This document shows positions 7,625 to 15,473 of a stretch of DNA of 19,409 nt, piece by piece. Each line of letters opens with the position of its first letter. Position 1 is the first letter of the stretch. The notes beneath the pieces were generated by a model. That model did no database searches. It saw only the letters and a list, made by a program, of their open reading frames with translations, and was not told the DNA's origin. This stretch comes from JBMSHD01 sp049416425 (GTDB taxonomy: Bacteria; Pseudomonadota; Gammaproteobacteria; Francisellales; Francisellaceae): positions 1 to 19,409 of the forward strand of contig JBMSHD010000032.1 of assembly GCA_049416425.1 (NCBI GenBank), written 5' to 3'. The translations under genes were made by a program, and so were the position numbers.

Positions 7625-9898
7625 TTAATCCGCCAGGTGATAGTCGGTTTGTTGTTCCTGCTTTTGCTGCCAATGTGGATGTGCATTTTTCGGACCCAGT
7701 TCAAAGGGTGCAAATTCATCGACCTGAATCACCTCATCGGTTTTTTGAGCGGCAATTTTTAGCTTCTCAAGCTCTTCATCCGCAATAATCCCCTTGCTAT
7801 GCCCTTCTATCACCAATTGTTTAAAGGGCGCTTTTTGAAGACTTCCGGATTTCACGGCGGCATAAAGCTTCTGTTTGATACTCTGAGCTTCAAGCACGGC
7901 TTTAAAAGCCAGCTCGACTCTACCTACCGGGTCGTTCTCATCAGCAGGCACATAACACATGTTCTTCAAACGCTCACGTGTTGGGCTATCTGAGAGCATA
8001 TTTTTCACCAGTGCATGCTCCAGCTGGTCTGCTGGTTTCTTATACGGTCTGCCATAAGGAAATGCCATCAGTCTCAAGACACCAGACAAGGCACGGTTGG
8101 GAAAGTTTTTCAAGGTTTCCAGCATGGCCTCCTGTGCCTGATAAAGACAGTGCTGCAAGCCCCAATGAACGAAGACTTCATCGGCTTTCTCCCTGCCATT
8201 GTCTTCATAATATTTCAAGACCGAACAGGCCATATAAAGATAGCTCATCACATCGCCCAGGCGCGCCGACAATCGCTCTTTACGCTTTAGCGCACCGCCA
8301 AGGCTAACCAAAGCCACATCATTGACAAAGGCATAGGCTCGACTTAGGCGTGATATGCGTTTGTAATAGCGATTGAATTTTGAGTCATAACCGCGGGTAG
8401 TAGCACCGGCACTGATACCATTCCAAAGCGTAGCGACTCCATTTCCCAGCATATAAGCGATGTGTTTTTTCATCAATGCCGAGAATTGTTGCTCTCCTTT
8501 TTTTTCATCTGCATCCATCAGACTTTCCGCCTCAGCCCTGACAAAAGGATGACAGCGCATGGCACCTTGACCAAAAATCATCAGGTTTCGAGTCATGATA
8601 TTGGCGCCCTCCACCGTGATACCAACTGGCGTGGCTTCATAGCCTCTGGCCAGATAATTATTTGGCCCCATAATGATTCCACGCCCGGCATGAATATCCA
8701 TGGCATTGTTAATGGCGACTCGCCCCATCTCCGTCAGATGATATTTGGAAATTGCCGAGGCAACGGAAGGACGAACTTTGGCATCAACAGCCGCCACGGT
8801 AAATTGTCGAGTGGCATTGGCAATATAGGCAAGACCCGTTATCTCAGCCAGCTTTTCCTCAACGCCTTCAAAATGCCCGATAGATACTTTAAACTGCTCT
8901 CGTATCAGACTATAGGCCGAAGTCATCACCGCCGATAGCAAGGCATTCGCCGTACCACAAGCCGGAAGCGATATCGCGCGCCCAATAGACAAACACTCAA
9001 TCAGCATCCGCCAGCCTTCACCCGCCATCTTCTGTCCACCGATAATCCAATCTATGGGAATGAAGCTATCTTGAGCGCGAATCGTACCATTCATAAAGGC
9101 CTGATCCAGCGGCAGCGCGCGATTTCCAATCTCAAGTCCCGGATGATCATGCGGCAAAAGTGCGCAGGTGATACCCGTTCCTCCGACTCCTTTTAACAGA
9201 TTATCCGGATCCTCCAACTGAAAAGCCAAACCGACAACCGTAGCAATCGGTGCCAGCGTGATATAGCGCTTGTTGATATTTTTAAGACGAATGCCTAAAA
9301 CCTTTTCACCCTCATGTTCCCCATAGCAGACGATCCCTTTATCCGGAAGCGAAGTCGCATCGGATCCAGCGGTGGGACCTGTCAAGGCAAAACAGGGAAT
9401 ATCATCGCCACAGGCTAGTCGCGGCAGAAATTTATCTTTCTGCTCATCTGTTCCATAACGGTGTAAAAGCTCGCCTGGCCCCAATGAATTAGGCACCATT
9501 ACGGTTACGGCTGCCGAGACGCTTTTGGTCGCAATCTTCATCACGATCTCAGAATGCGCAGCAGCTGAGAAGTCCTTACCACCGTATTCTTTTCCAATCA
9601 CCAGACCAAAGAAGCCTTTTTGACGCAGATACTGCCAGACCTCCACCGGCAGATCACGATCTTTGGTGATCTGCCAATCATCCAGCATATTGCACAACTG
9701 AATGGTTTCATTATTCAAAAAAGCCTGTTCTTCGGCATTCAATTCGAATTTTTTTGCTTGATGCAGCTTATTGAAATCCGGCTTGCCCTGGAAAATATCC
9801 TGCTCATACCAACAATCCCCGCCATCAAGCGCAATCTGCTCGGTTTTTGAAATAGGGGGCATCAATTTTTTACTTTTTTGATAAATTCTTTTAAACAT
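7625..9898 (-). CDS. fadE: Acyl-CoA dehydrogenase, FadE type
   Basis: This enzyme catalyses the first oxidation of beta-oxidation, acyl-CoA to trans-2-enoyl-CoA, with FAD. The 757-residue product has the FadE layout: a leader with PPISKTEQIALDGGDCWYEQDIFQGKPD typical of FadE, N-terminal and middle dehydrogenase domains (about 75-290, with CFALTGPTAGSDA near 169-181), the C-terminal helical dehydrogenase domain (about 295-450, containing DIHAGRGIIMGPNNYL), and a long FadE-specific tail (DUF1974/PF09317-like, about 455-735). The catalytic base is probably E430 in VGITVEGANIMTRNLMIFGQGA. E. coli FadE is 814 residues and has an N-terminal membrane segment that is lacking here. AAGGAG six bases before the ATG is a near-ideal ribosome site. 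It follows the SDR gene by 32 bases and precedes the ACBP gene by 25. Confidence 0.95.
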   Translation of the reverse strand: MFKRIYQKSKKLMPPISKTEQIALDGGDCWYEQDIFQGKPDFNKLHQAKKFELNAEEQAFLNNETIQLCNMLDDWQITKDRDLPVEVWQYLRQKGFFGLVIGKEYGGKDFSAAAHSEIVMKIATKSVSAAVTVMVPNSLGPGELLHRYGTDEQKDKFLPRLACGDDIPCFALTGPTAGSDATSLPDKGIVCYGEHEGEKVLGIRLKNINKRYITLAPIATVVGLAFQLEDPDNLLKGVGGTGITCALLPHDHPGLEIGNRALPLDQAFMNGTIRAQDSFIPIDWIIGGQKMAGEGWRMLIECLSIGRAISLPACGTANALLSAVMTSAYSLIREQFKVSIGHFEGVEEKLAEITGLAYIANATRQFTVAAVDAKVRPSVASAISKYHLTEMGRVAINNAMDIHAGRGIIMGPNNYLARGYEATPVGITVEGANIMTRNLMIFGQGAMRCHPFVRAEAESLMDADEKKGEQQFSALMKKHIAYMLGNGVATLWNGISAGATTRGYDSKFNRYYKRISRLSRAYAFVNDVALVSLGGALKRKERLSARLGDVMSYLYMACSVLKYYEDNGREKADEVFVHWGLQHCLYQAQEAMLETLKNFPNRALSGVLRLMAFPYGRPYKKPADQLEHALVKNMLSDSPTRERLKNMCYVPADENDPVGRVELAFKAVLEAQSIKQKLYAAVKSGSLQKAPFKQLVIEGHSKGIIADEELEKLKIAAQKTDEVIQVDEFAPFELGPKNAHPHWQQKQEQQTDYHLAD

Positions 9899-9930
9899 CT
9901 GTTACTCCTTAACCAAGACCATATGTGGAT

Positions 9931-10761
9931 TTAATTCAGCAATGCTTCCTCGACATATAGATCAATATAGGGCTCAATTCCTATCGCCGTTGCATAACTG
10001 TCTGGGTCGATACCAATGGATTTAACCACCAGCGCATCGAGGAAAAATTCACCACTTACCGTTTTATTCGCCACAATTTCATAAGCCGCATCGGCCATAA
10101 TCATAGGGTCTCTGGTATGTTTTAACATCTCATCACCGCCTAAGACAAATTTAACAGCCGCCGTATTGAGTAACGTCGCCGGCCATAAACCATTGATGTG
10201 AATGCCAGAATCTTTTAATTCTTCGGCAAGCCCGGTAACCAGCATGGATGAAGAAAATTTACATAAAGTATAGGCAGTATGATTGGCAAACCATTTGCCA
10301 ACGATATCGGCTTTAGGTGCGATATTGAGCACCTGTTTCAAGCCAGACTTCAGTAAATAGGGCAAGGCGTATTTAACTGAAAATAAACTGGCTCTGACGA
10401 TCACCTCATGCATGAGATTGAAATGCTTTTCCGTCAACATATCGATGGGCTGCAAGTATAATGCACTGGCATTATTGACCAGCACATCAATCCGACCAAA
10501 GCGATCCCCTGTACTCTTGATGGCTTGTTCTACATGCTCAAGATCTCTGACATCACAGATCACTGGTGTCACTGAGGCCGCTCCCGCTGCTTTGATTTCC
10601 TCAGCGGCGCTAAAAAGTGTTCCTGGTAATTTAGGGTGTGGCTTATCCGTCTTGCCCGTGATAATGACATGTGCGCCATCTTTCGCTGCTCGAATGGCAA
10701 TCGCTTTACCCACACCACGGCTGGCACCACTGACAAATACAACTTTATCTTTTAAATTCAT
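9931..10761 (-). CDS. Short-chain dehydrogenase/reductase, HSDL2-like
   Basis: The 276-residue protein is a Rossmann-fold oxidoreductase with cofactor motif SGASRGVGKA (residues 11-20), NNAS (about 96-99) and the catalytic pair Y164 and K168 (AYTLCKFSSSM). Long stretches follow hydroxysteroid dehydrogenase-like protein 2: AYTxxKxxxSM, GLAEELK, INGLWPATxxxTAAV, and ADAAYEIV...SGEFFLD. As in HSDL2, the usual catalytic Ser before the Tyr is replaced in an 'APK' context. It lacks the C-terminal SCP2 domain of animal HSDL2. HSDL2 is a peroxisomal/mitochondrial protein linked to lipid metabolism, and being first in this fad operon suggests an accessory acyl-CoA step; the true substrate is unknown. 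The start was set at ATG 10761 because AGGAAGG lies six bases upstream; the longer reading from GTG 10800 would place that site inside the gene. Confidence 0.9.
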   Translation of the reverse strand: MNLKDKVVFVSGASRGVGKAIAIRAAKDGAHVIITGKTDKPHPKLPGTLFSAAEEIKAAGAASVTPVICDVRDLEHVEQAIKSTGDRFGRIDVLVNNASALYLQPIDMLTEKHFNLMHEVIVRASLFSVKYALPYLLKSGLKQVLNIAPKADIVGKWFANHTAYTLCKFSSSMLVTGLAEELKDSGIHINGLWPATLLNTAAVKFVLGGDEMLKHTRDPMIMADAAYEIVANKTVSGEFFLDALVVKSIGIDPDSYATAIGIEPYIDLYVEEALLN

Positions 10762-10806
10762 TGCATACCTTCCTTTGGAATCTTTACATTTATGTTGCAC
10801 TACAGC

Positions 10807-10835
10807 AATATACCAATGAATTTAAAAACAAGTAA
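10807..10835 (-). promoter_or_regulatory. Candidate extended -10 promoter of the fad operon
   Basis: On the minus strand TG-G-TATATT (an extended -10) lies at 10815-10807, and a poor -35 (TTACTT, 10835-10830) sits 17 bases upstream. Transcription would start near 10800, giving a leader of about 40 bases before the strong ribosome site of the SDR gene. No clear FadR-type operator palindrome is visible around it. Inference from sequence only. Confidence 0.35.
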
Positions 10836-10862
10836 GCTCTGTTATAGCATTTTTGAAAATTT

Positions 10863-12224
10863 TTAACAGGCAGGAAGATTAACGGCAAGTCCTCCTTGAG
10901 AAGTTTCTTTATATTTTGTTGACATATCTCTACCTGTTTCACTCATCGCACGTATGACTTTATCCAGCGATACCATGTGAGAACCATCTCCTAAAAGCGC
11001 CAGCTTTGCCGCATTAACCGCCTTGACCGCTCCCATGGTATTGCGCTCTATGCACGGAATCTGCACTAAGCCCCCAATGGGATCGCAGGTCAAACCCAGA
11101 TTATGCTCCATGCCGATCTCAGCCGCATTTTCGACCTGCTCGACACTGCCGCCAAGCACCGCACACAAACCACCTGCCGCCATGGAGCAGGCAACACCGA
11201 CCTCTCCCTGACAGCCCACTTCCGCCGCCGAAATTGAAGCGCCTTTCTTAAACAGGGTACCGATAGCCGCGGTCGTCAACAGATAGTCGATGATAATGTT
11301 ATCGCTATCAAAAGGATGAGTCAAAAGATGATATTTCAACACCGCTGGAATCACTCCAGCAGCACCATTTGTCGGCGCCGTTACCACTTTGCCACCGGCC
11401 GCATTTTCTTCATTGACGGCAATGGCAAAAACATTTAACCAATTGATATCTTCAATATCCAGATGTGCGGCTTCCAGCTTCTTCTTCAACTGATAAGCAC
11501 GACGTTTGACATGGAGTCCACCCGGCAACTCGCCATCAGTTGCCAATCCGCGATTGATCGAGTCATTCATCACATTCCAGATTTTGAGTATGCCAGCTTT
11601 GACCTCGTCATATGATCTCAACGAACATTCATTTGCCATCATGATCTCAGCGATGGTCATCTGATGTTTCTGACACAAGGCAATCAATTCTCTGGCCGTG
11701 TCAAATGGATAGGGGACATTATGCGTCTCGGCCGGTGATGGATCGGCTGCTGCATTCATTTCTTCCTCGCTTAAAATAAAGCCACCGCCTACTGAGAAAT
11801 ACGTTTTCTGACTTATAATCTCATCTTCGCTATAGAGCTTAAAAATCATACCATTGGCATGCTGAGGCAAGGCCTGATCATAATGAAAAATAAGGTCTCT
11901 ATCATAATCAAAATCAATGGTTTTATCTGCGGCCACCATTAATGATTTTTTGCTTAAAATGGCATTATAGTACTTGGAGGCCAGCTCCATATCAATGCTT
12001 TGAGGTTCAAAACCAGCCACGCCCATGATTACCGCATAATCGGTTTTATGCCCTTTTCCGGTCAATGCCAGCGAGCCAAACAGCTCAATCGTCAAACCAG
12101 TAGCGCAATCCAGTTTATCTTTATTCGCATTAATAAATGCAAATCCTGCTCGCATGGGACCAACGGTATGTGATGATGAGGGACCTACCCCAATAGAATA
12201 CAAATCAAAAATACTGATATTCAT
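10863..12224 (-). CDS. sdaA: L-serine ammonia-lyase (L-serine dehydratase), iron-sulfur type
   Basis: The enzyme deaminates L-serine to pyruvate and ammonia using a [4Fe-4S] cluster instead of PLP. The 453-residue single-chain protein starts with the typical MNISIFDLYSIGVGPSSSHTVGPMRAG, and has the conserved TAPTNGAAGVIPAVL segment. Cluster cysteines are C338 (VGCQGEVG), C380 (LTCDPIGG) and C391 (IPCIERN). The protein ends in Cys (LPAC, C453); in the Legionella pneumophila enzyme the C-terminal cysteine reaches into the active site and binds the cluster, and the spacings recalled for that enzyme (343/385/396/458) are the same with a constant offset of five. GGAG nine bases upstream is a usable ribosome site. 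The gene is divergent from psd, and 101 bases separate its stop from the fad operon start. It could supply pyruvate from serine. Confidence 0.95.
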   Translation of the reverse strand: MNISIFDLYSIGVGPSSSHTVGPMRAGFAFINANKDKLDCATGLTIELFGSLALTGKGHKTDYAVIMGVAGFEPQSIDMELASKYYNAILSKKSLMVAADKTIDFDYDRDLIFHYDQALPQHANGMIFKLYSEDEIISQKTYFSVGGGFILSEEEMNAAADPSPAETHNVPYPFDTARELIALCQKHQMTIAEIMMANECSLRSYDEVKAGILKIWNVMNDSINRGLATDGELPGGLHVKRRAYQLKKKLEAAHLDIEDINWLNVFAIAVNEENAAGGKVVTAPTNGAAGVIPAVLKYHLLTHPFDSDNIIIDYLLTTAAIGTLFKKGASISAAEVGCQGEVGVACSMAAGGLCAVLGGSVEQVENAAEIGMEHNLGLTCDPIGGLVQIPCIERNTMGAVKAVNAAKLALLGDGSHMVSLDKVIRAMSETGRDMSTKYKETSQGGLAVNLPAC

Positions 12225-12271
12225 CTTAAATTACTCCCAATGACTCACTCGTCATCATCTTTATTTTTTTG

Positions 12272-12297
12272 CCTGTAAAGCAGGATGTCTTCAGACA
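12272..12297. promoter_or_regulatory. Adjacent short inverted repeats in the sdaA-psd divergent region
   Basis: CCTG-TAAAG-CAGG (12272-12284) and TGTCT-TC-AGACA (12286-12297) are two neighbouring palindromes 48-73 bases upstream of the sdaA start. On the sdaA strand the first is followed by CAAAAAAA, so it is not a rho-independent terminator in that direction; on the plus strand it is preceded, not followed, by the T-run. The position in the sdaA leader or promoter suits an operator, but no regulator can be named. Confidence 0.25.
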
Positions 12298-12418
12298 GAC
12301 GTGCCACCATGTCGAATCAATCTGATACTACCCTTGATCGGCAATCAATATTCACCCTGCTCTGGTTTATTGCAATAAAATCCTCTACAATGCTCAATAA
12401 AAAAGATCCGAACGATCC

Positions 12419-13261
12419 ATGCTTAAAGACGCTGTTTTCATCGCATTGCAAAAGCTTTTACCTCAGGCGCAATTATCGCGTATTGTTGGCAGATTAGCAA
12501 ATGCTCAAACCCCATGGTTTAAAAATTTTTTAATCAAAATGGCCATTAAGCGATTCGATATTGATCTGGCTCAAGCCGAGAGAGAGAATATTGATGCATA
12601 TTCATGTTTTAATGATTTTTTCACCCGCCACCTAAAAGCGGCATTACGTCCCGTTGACACTGCTGTGACGACAATTGTAAGCCCTGCCGATGGCAAACTG
12701 ACGCAGTGCGGAAAAATCACTGACGAGAAACTTATTCAGGCAAAGGGAAAATATTTCTCATTGACGACACTGCTGGGCGAGAAAACAGACGGCAATTACA
12801 GCGATTTTGCCACGATCTACCTATCACCATCAGACTATCATCGCGTGCATATGCCCATCGACGGCAAACTAAAGCGTATGCGCTATATTCCCGGAAAACT
12901 CTACTCGGTCAATGCGTTGACCGCCGAGCATATCGATGAGCTCTTTGCTAAAAACGAACGGTTGATCTGCTACTTTGACACCACCATCGGTGAGATTGCC
13001 ATCATCTTCGTTGGTGCCATGCTGGTTGCAGGCATCGTCACAGACTGGCACGGCATCATCACTCCAAATTACCTGACCAAAACTCAATATTGGGACTATA
13101 ACAAACAGAACCATCACTATCAAAAAGGTCAGGAAATCGGTTATTTTAATTTTGGCTCAACCGTGATCTGTCTGTTTCCAGACCATCGTGTTGAAATCAC
13201 TGCCAAGCCCGGCGATGTCATGATGGGCACCGCCATCGGCACGCTGGCAACTCATTCATGA
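12419..13261 (+). CDS. psd: Phosphatidylserine decarboxylase proenzyme
   Basis: The enzyme makes phosphatidylethanolamine from phosphatidylserine at the inner membrane. The 280-residue proenzyme aligns from its first residues with E. coli Psd (MLKDAVFIALQKLLPQAQLSRIVGRLAN; then SCFNDFFTRHLKAALRPVD). The self-cleavage triad is visible: D91 (SPADGKL), H144 (DYHRVHMP) and S247 in the FGST motif (GYFNFGSTVICLF). Cleavage before S247 would give the pyruvoyl-bearing small alpha subunit of only about 34 residues. It lacks the long acidic C-terminal tail of the E. coli protein. The start is chosen by family alignment because no Shine-Dalgarno is seen (GAACGATCC precedes the ATG). A TACAAT -10-like hexamer lies at 12386-12391 without a good -35. 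The gene is alone on its strand, with the serine dehydratase divergent on one side. Confidence 0.96.
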   Translation: MLKDAVFIALQKLLPQAQLSRIVGRLANAQTPWFKNFLIKMAIKRFDIDLAQAERENIDAYSCFNDFFTRHLKAALRPVDTAVTTIVSPADGKLTQCGKITDEKLIQAKGKYFSLTTLLGEKTDGNYSDFATIYLSPSDYHRVHMPIDGKLKRMRYIPGKLYSVNALTAEHIDELFAKNERLICYFDTTIGEIAIIFVGAMLVAGIVTDWHGIITPNYLTKTQYWDYNKQNHHYQKGQEIGYFNFGSTVICLFPDHRVEITAKPGDVMMGTAIGTLATHS

Positions 13262-13285
13262 AAAACACAAATCATGCTCAATAAA

Positions 13286-13306
13286 TACAGGCTGAATCTG
13301 CCTGTA
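13286..13306. terminator. Candidate hairpin terminator between convergent genes
   Basis: TACAGGC (13286-13292) and GCCTGTA (13300-13306) form a perfect 7-bp stem with a 7-base loop, in the 71-bp gap between psd and the convergent small gene. There is no T-run on the plus side; on the minus side the stem is followed by TTTATTG, so it would work better, though weakly, for the minus-strand genes. Confidence 0.45.
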
Positions 13307-13332
13307 AGCGTCAACCCGAAAGAGGATGTAAA

Positions 13333-13638
13333 TTAATAGCTATAGATGCGTTTAGACAGCCAGCATCGGCTTAGCACATTATATTTATTGATTGATTTTT
13401 GCTTGAACATCTTGCTGAAAGAATCCCGTTTCGCCGGCTGTTCAACAATGCCAGATCTCAATCGGATCCCATAACGATTGGACCACTTGCGAATCGTACC
13501 ATGCTTGAAACCAAGAAATTGCTCGGCATCTTGATAGGTCATGTCTTCAGAGGAGCAACGTTGCAAAACTTCCTTGGCCGAACAATTAAATCTCTGACGG
13601 ACGATATGCTCGAAACTACCTGTATATTGATTTGCCAT
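13333..13638 (-). CDS. Small helix-turn-helix-like protein of unknown function
   Basis: I do not recognise a named family for this 101-residue protein. Residues about 12-62 read as a helix-turn-helix: FNCSAKEVLQRCSSEDMTYQDAEQFLGFKHGTIRKWSNRYGIRL resembles the 'LxxxxxxgxsxxeaAexLGvshgTvRkWxxryGI' pattern of small DNA-binding proteins. The C-terminal part (about 65-101) is very basic (KRDSFSKMFKQKSINKYNVLSRCWLSKR) with no recognisable fold. The start is supported by AGGAG seven bases upstream of the ATG. It lies 91 bases after HPr on the same strand, where PTS enzyme I often follows in other bacteria, and could be read through from the PTS operon or use its own promoter (TACAAT on the minus strand at 13686-13681). 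A DNA-binding role is an inference from the motif. Confidence 0.7.
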   Translation of the reverse strand: MANQYTGSFEHIVRQRFNCSAKEVLQRCSSEDMTYQDAEQFLGFKHGTIRKWSNRYGIRLRSGIVEQPAKRDSFSKMFKQKSINKYNVLSRCWLSKRIYSY

Positions 13639-13729
13639 AATATTACTCCTAAATATCTTGTTTTGTCATTACACCATGGAATTGTAGACAATAAAACTTA
13701 ACTTAACATTAAGAAGTAGATGAATTTCG

Positions 13730-14005
13730 TTAATTTTCTTCATAAAAACGATTCGCAATCAATTCATAAATCGCATTTGAGGCATCTGATTCATCGTCTC
13801 CCTCAACATGAATCTTTATTGGCGTACCATATGAAGCGCCAAGCATCATCAATCCCATAATACTCTTGCAGTTTGCCACAAGCCCTGTGGCCATGACTTC
13901 AAGCTTACTCTCACTGGCAAATCGACTGGCGATAGAGACCAGCTTTGATGCCGCTCTGGCGTGTAATCCCAACTGATTGCATATCAACAGCTCAAATGCG
14001 GTCAT
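13730..14005 (-). CDS. ptsH: Phosphocarrier protein HPr
   Basis: This 91-residue cytosolic protein carries phosphate from enzyme I to EIIA domains. The active-site H15 sits in the classic LGLHARAASKL context, and the second conserved region CKSIMGLMMLGASYGTPI has S48 at the regulatory-serine position. Whether HPr kinase acts on it cannot be told, as no hprK is in the window. Its ATG overlaps the end of the EIIA gene by 14 bases, with AAGGA seven bases upstream. It closes the rapZ-EIIA-HPr operon. With no sugar permease nearby, this HPr most likely serves a regulatory phosphorelay. Confidence 0.95.
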   Translation of the reverse strand: MTAFELLICNQLGLHARAASKLVSIASRFASESKLEVMATGLVANCKSIMGLMMLGASYGTPIKIHVEGDDESDASNAIYELIANRFYEEN

Positions 14006-14402
14006 TATCTAGTCCTTCTTCAATTACAATACAAGCCTTGGAGGCTTCATATACCTTATCTGCAAATTCATGAAGACTCAAGTCTTCATTGCTATGGTAG
14101 GTCAGCGCTTTTAACAACATCGGCATATTCAAACCGGTGATAACGGCAATATTAAGACAATGCATAAAAGACTGAGTAATATTTGTTGGAGTGGCGCCAA
14201 ACAAATCGGTTAACACAAGATAACCTTCGGCATCCGGCATGCTATCAAATGCACTCTTAACTCGTTTTAATAATTTTTTCTGATCATAAGCGCAGGATGA
14301 GACAACCTGTATGTAGCGTGGCTGATAAGAGACTAATCTCGTAGCGACATCGAGCATCGAGCGCCCCACCTCGCCATGTGTGATCAAAACAATACCAATC
14401 AT
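13992..14402 (-). CDS. PTS EIIA component, mannose/fructose (ManX-like) family
   Basis: This 136-residue protein is a stand-alone EIIA of the mannose family (PF03610). It begins MIGIVLITHGEVGRSML, with phospho-acceptor H9 in the first loop; VLTDLFGATPTNITQSFM and ITGLNMPMLLKAL are further family signatures. It would accept phosphate from HPr; as there are no EIIB/C/D genes alongside, it is probably a regulatory output as in other proteobacterial rapZ-linked PTS modules. The start is ATG 14402: it overlaps the rapZ stop as ATGA, and the family begins at this residue. A longer reading to 14507 would run 35 residues into rapZ in another frame and is rejected. The 3' end overlaps HPr by 14 bases. 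Confidence 0.93.
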   Translation of the reverse strand: MIGIVLITHGEVGRSMLDVATRLVSYQPRYIQVVSSCAYDQKKLLKRVKSAFDSMPDAEGYLVLTDLFGATPTNITQSFMHCLNIAVITGLNMPMLLKALTYHSNEDLSLHEFADKVYEASKACIVIEEGLDNDRI

Positions 14403-15289
14403 AACGTAAGTTCCCTGTGTGTTACTGAATAAACCGGAAATGCCCGGCTGATTCGCATTGCCACTTCCTCGGCAATATAAACAGAACGATGCTGCCCTCC
14501 CGTGCAACCAATACCAATATCCAGATAGGTTCTGGCCTGCTGCTCAAATCGCTTACACCACTTTGTCATAAAGTCGCTGATATCCGTGATCATCGTCATA
14601 ACCTCTGTCTGGCTTGACAGATACTCTTTCACCGCCTCATCACGCCCTGTCAGTGCCCTTAAATTCGAATCCCAATAAGGATTTGGCAAACACCTGACAT
14701 CAAATAAATAATCCGCCTTTTTCGGCATGCCATACTTAAATCCAAATGAAAATAAATGAATTTGCAACTGGCGCGTTGTTGAAAACCCATCGCTGATTTG
14801 ACGAATAACCAGCTCTCGTAGCTGAAGCGCCGATAAGGCAGTGGTATCAAACAGATGATCTGCCGTTTTCGCATAGATATCAAGCGCATGATTTTCGCTC
14901 ATCAGTGCCTCATCCAACGATTGCGCACACAATGAATAAGGATGGCGTCGTCGGGTTTCATTATAACGCGTCACCAATTGATCCAGGTCGGCTCTTAAAT
15001 ACCAGGTATCGACATTGACTGCCAACTTTCGAACGCGTCTATAAATATCACACCAACTGCCGCTTTCCATAAAAGATATTGAATCAAGCGCCACAGCGAT
15101 TCGCCTGCCATACTGCCGGCTTCGAAGCGCATGGCGAATCGCCTTCTCCAGAAGAATAAATGGCAGATTTTCAATACAGAAATAACCATGATCCTCGAGT
15201 GTGTTTAGCACCGTTGTTTTACCGGCGCCAGAGACGCCGGCCAGCACTATTATTTTTACCGAATCGCTATCCACTTTAATAACTGGCAT
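14399..15289 (-). CDS. rapZ: RNase adapter protein RapZ
   Basis: RapZ is a nucleotide-binding protein which in E. coli directs RNase E to the small RNA GlmZ and so tunes glucosamine-6-phosphate synthase. The 296-residue product has Walker A GVSGAGKT at residues 18-25, GYFCIENLP, the conserved NETRRRHPYS region, and the C-terminal RNA-binding domain signature YLDIGIGCTGGQHRSVYIAEEVA. It is about 12 residues longer than the E. coli protein at the N-terminus; the start at 15289 has only a poor ribosome site (GATGA close to the ATG). It is the first gene of a tightly overlapping set with EIIA and HPr. Its partner RNAs are not visible here, and in many species the role of RapZ is not tied to GlmZ. 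Confidence 0.95.
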   Translation of the reverse strand: MPVIKVDSDSVKIIVLAGVSGAGKTTVLNTLEDHGYFCIENLPFILLEKAIRHALRSRQYGRRIAVALDSISFMESGSWCDIYRRVRKLAVNVDTWYLRADLDQLVTRYNETRRRHPYSLCAQSLDEALMSENHALDIYAKTADHLFDTTALSALQLRELVIRQISDGFSTTRQLQIHLFSFGFKYGMPKKADYLFDVRCLPNPYWDSNLRALTGRDEAVKEYLSSQTEVMTMITDISDFMTKWCKRFEQQARTYLDIGIGCTGGQHRSVYIAEEVAMRISRAFPVYSVTHRELTL

Positions 15290-15314
15290 TCATCAAAATT
15301 CTTGATATCGCTTC

Positions 15315-15344
15315 AGTCTATCACAAACTTTCGATTTTTAGCAA
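15315..15344 (-). promoter_or_regulatory. Weak candidate promoter of the rapZ-EIIA-HPr operon
   Basis: On the minus strand TTGCTA (15344-15339) and TAGACT (15320-15315) are separated by 18 bases, each matching the sigma70 consensus at 4 of 6 positions, with a start expected about 20 bases before the rapZ ATG. The match is modest. Confidence 0.25.
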
Positions 15345-15447
15345 AAATAAAATGTAAATCCATTTGCGATGCATTTATATCTACATCGTCGAGATTAACA
15401 TGATGAGCTGTGTTTCATAAATACTGGGTGCCTCGGGCCTCATAATA

Positions 15448-15473
15448 GATTTTGTATATCCATATACAAAATC
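15448..15473. repeat. Perfect 12-bp inverted repeat
   Basis: GATTTTGTATAT (15448-15459) is followed by CC and then by its exact reverse complement ATATACAAAATC (15462-15473). It lies at the left edge of the GC-rich intergenic segment, more than 150 bases upstream of rapZ and 345 bases upstream of the chorismate-mutase-like gene. No T-run of terminator type follows. It could be an operator, a recombination site or a hairpin in a transcript; nothing in the sequence decides between these. Confidence 0.7.

Noticed and set aside
8462..8938. 158-codon plus-strand frame opposite fadE
   Set aside because: It is fully inside fadE on the other strand, and its product has no recognisable domain.
10762..10800. 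Longer SDR reading from GTG 10800
   Set aside because: It would place the strong AGGAAGG ribosome site inside the coding region, and the added 13 residues do not belong to the SDR fold.
10841..10862. Terminator after sdaA
   Set aside because: Only an AAAATTTT self-complementary run is present, with no GC stem and no loop.
12225..12300. Riboswitch or attenuator in the sdaA leader
   Set aside because: Only two short stems are seen, no T-run follows on the sdaA strand and no known riboswitch core is recognisable.
14403..14507. N-terminal extension of the EIIA protein by 35 residues
   Set aside because: The extension runs inside rapZ in another frame, while the family starts at MIGIVLITHGE, where ATG overlaps the rapZ stop codon.
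15448..15473. dif/XerCD site
   Set aside because: The palindrome is more symmetrical than dif sites and the XerC and XerD half-site sequences are not present.
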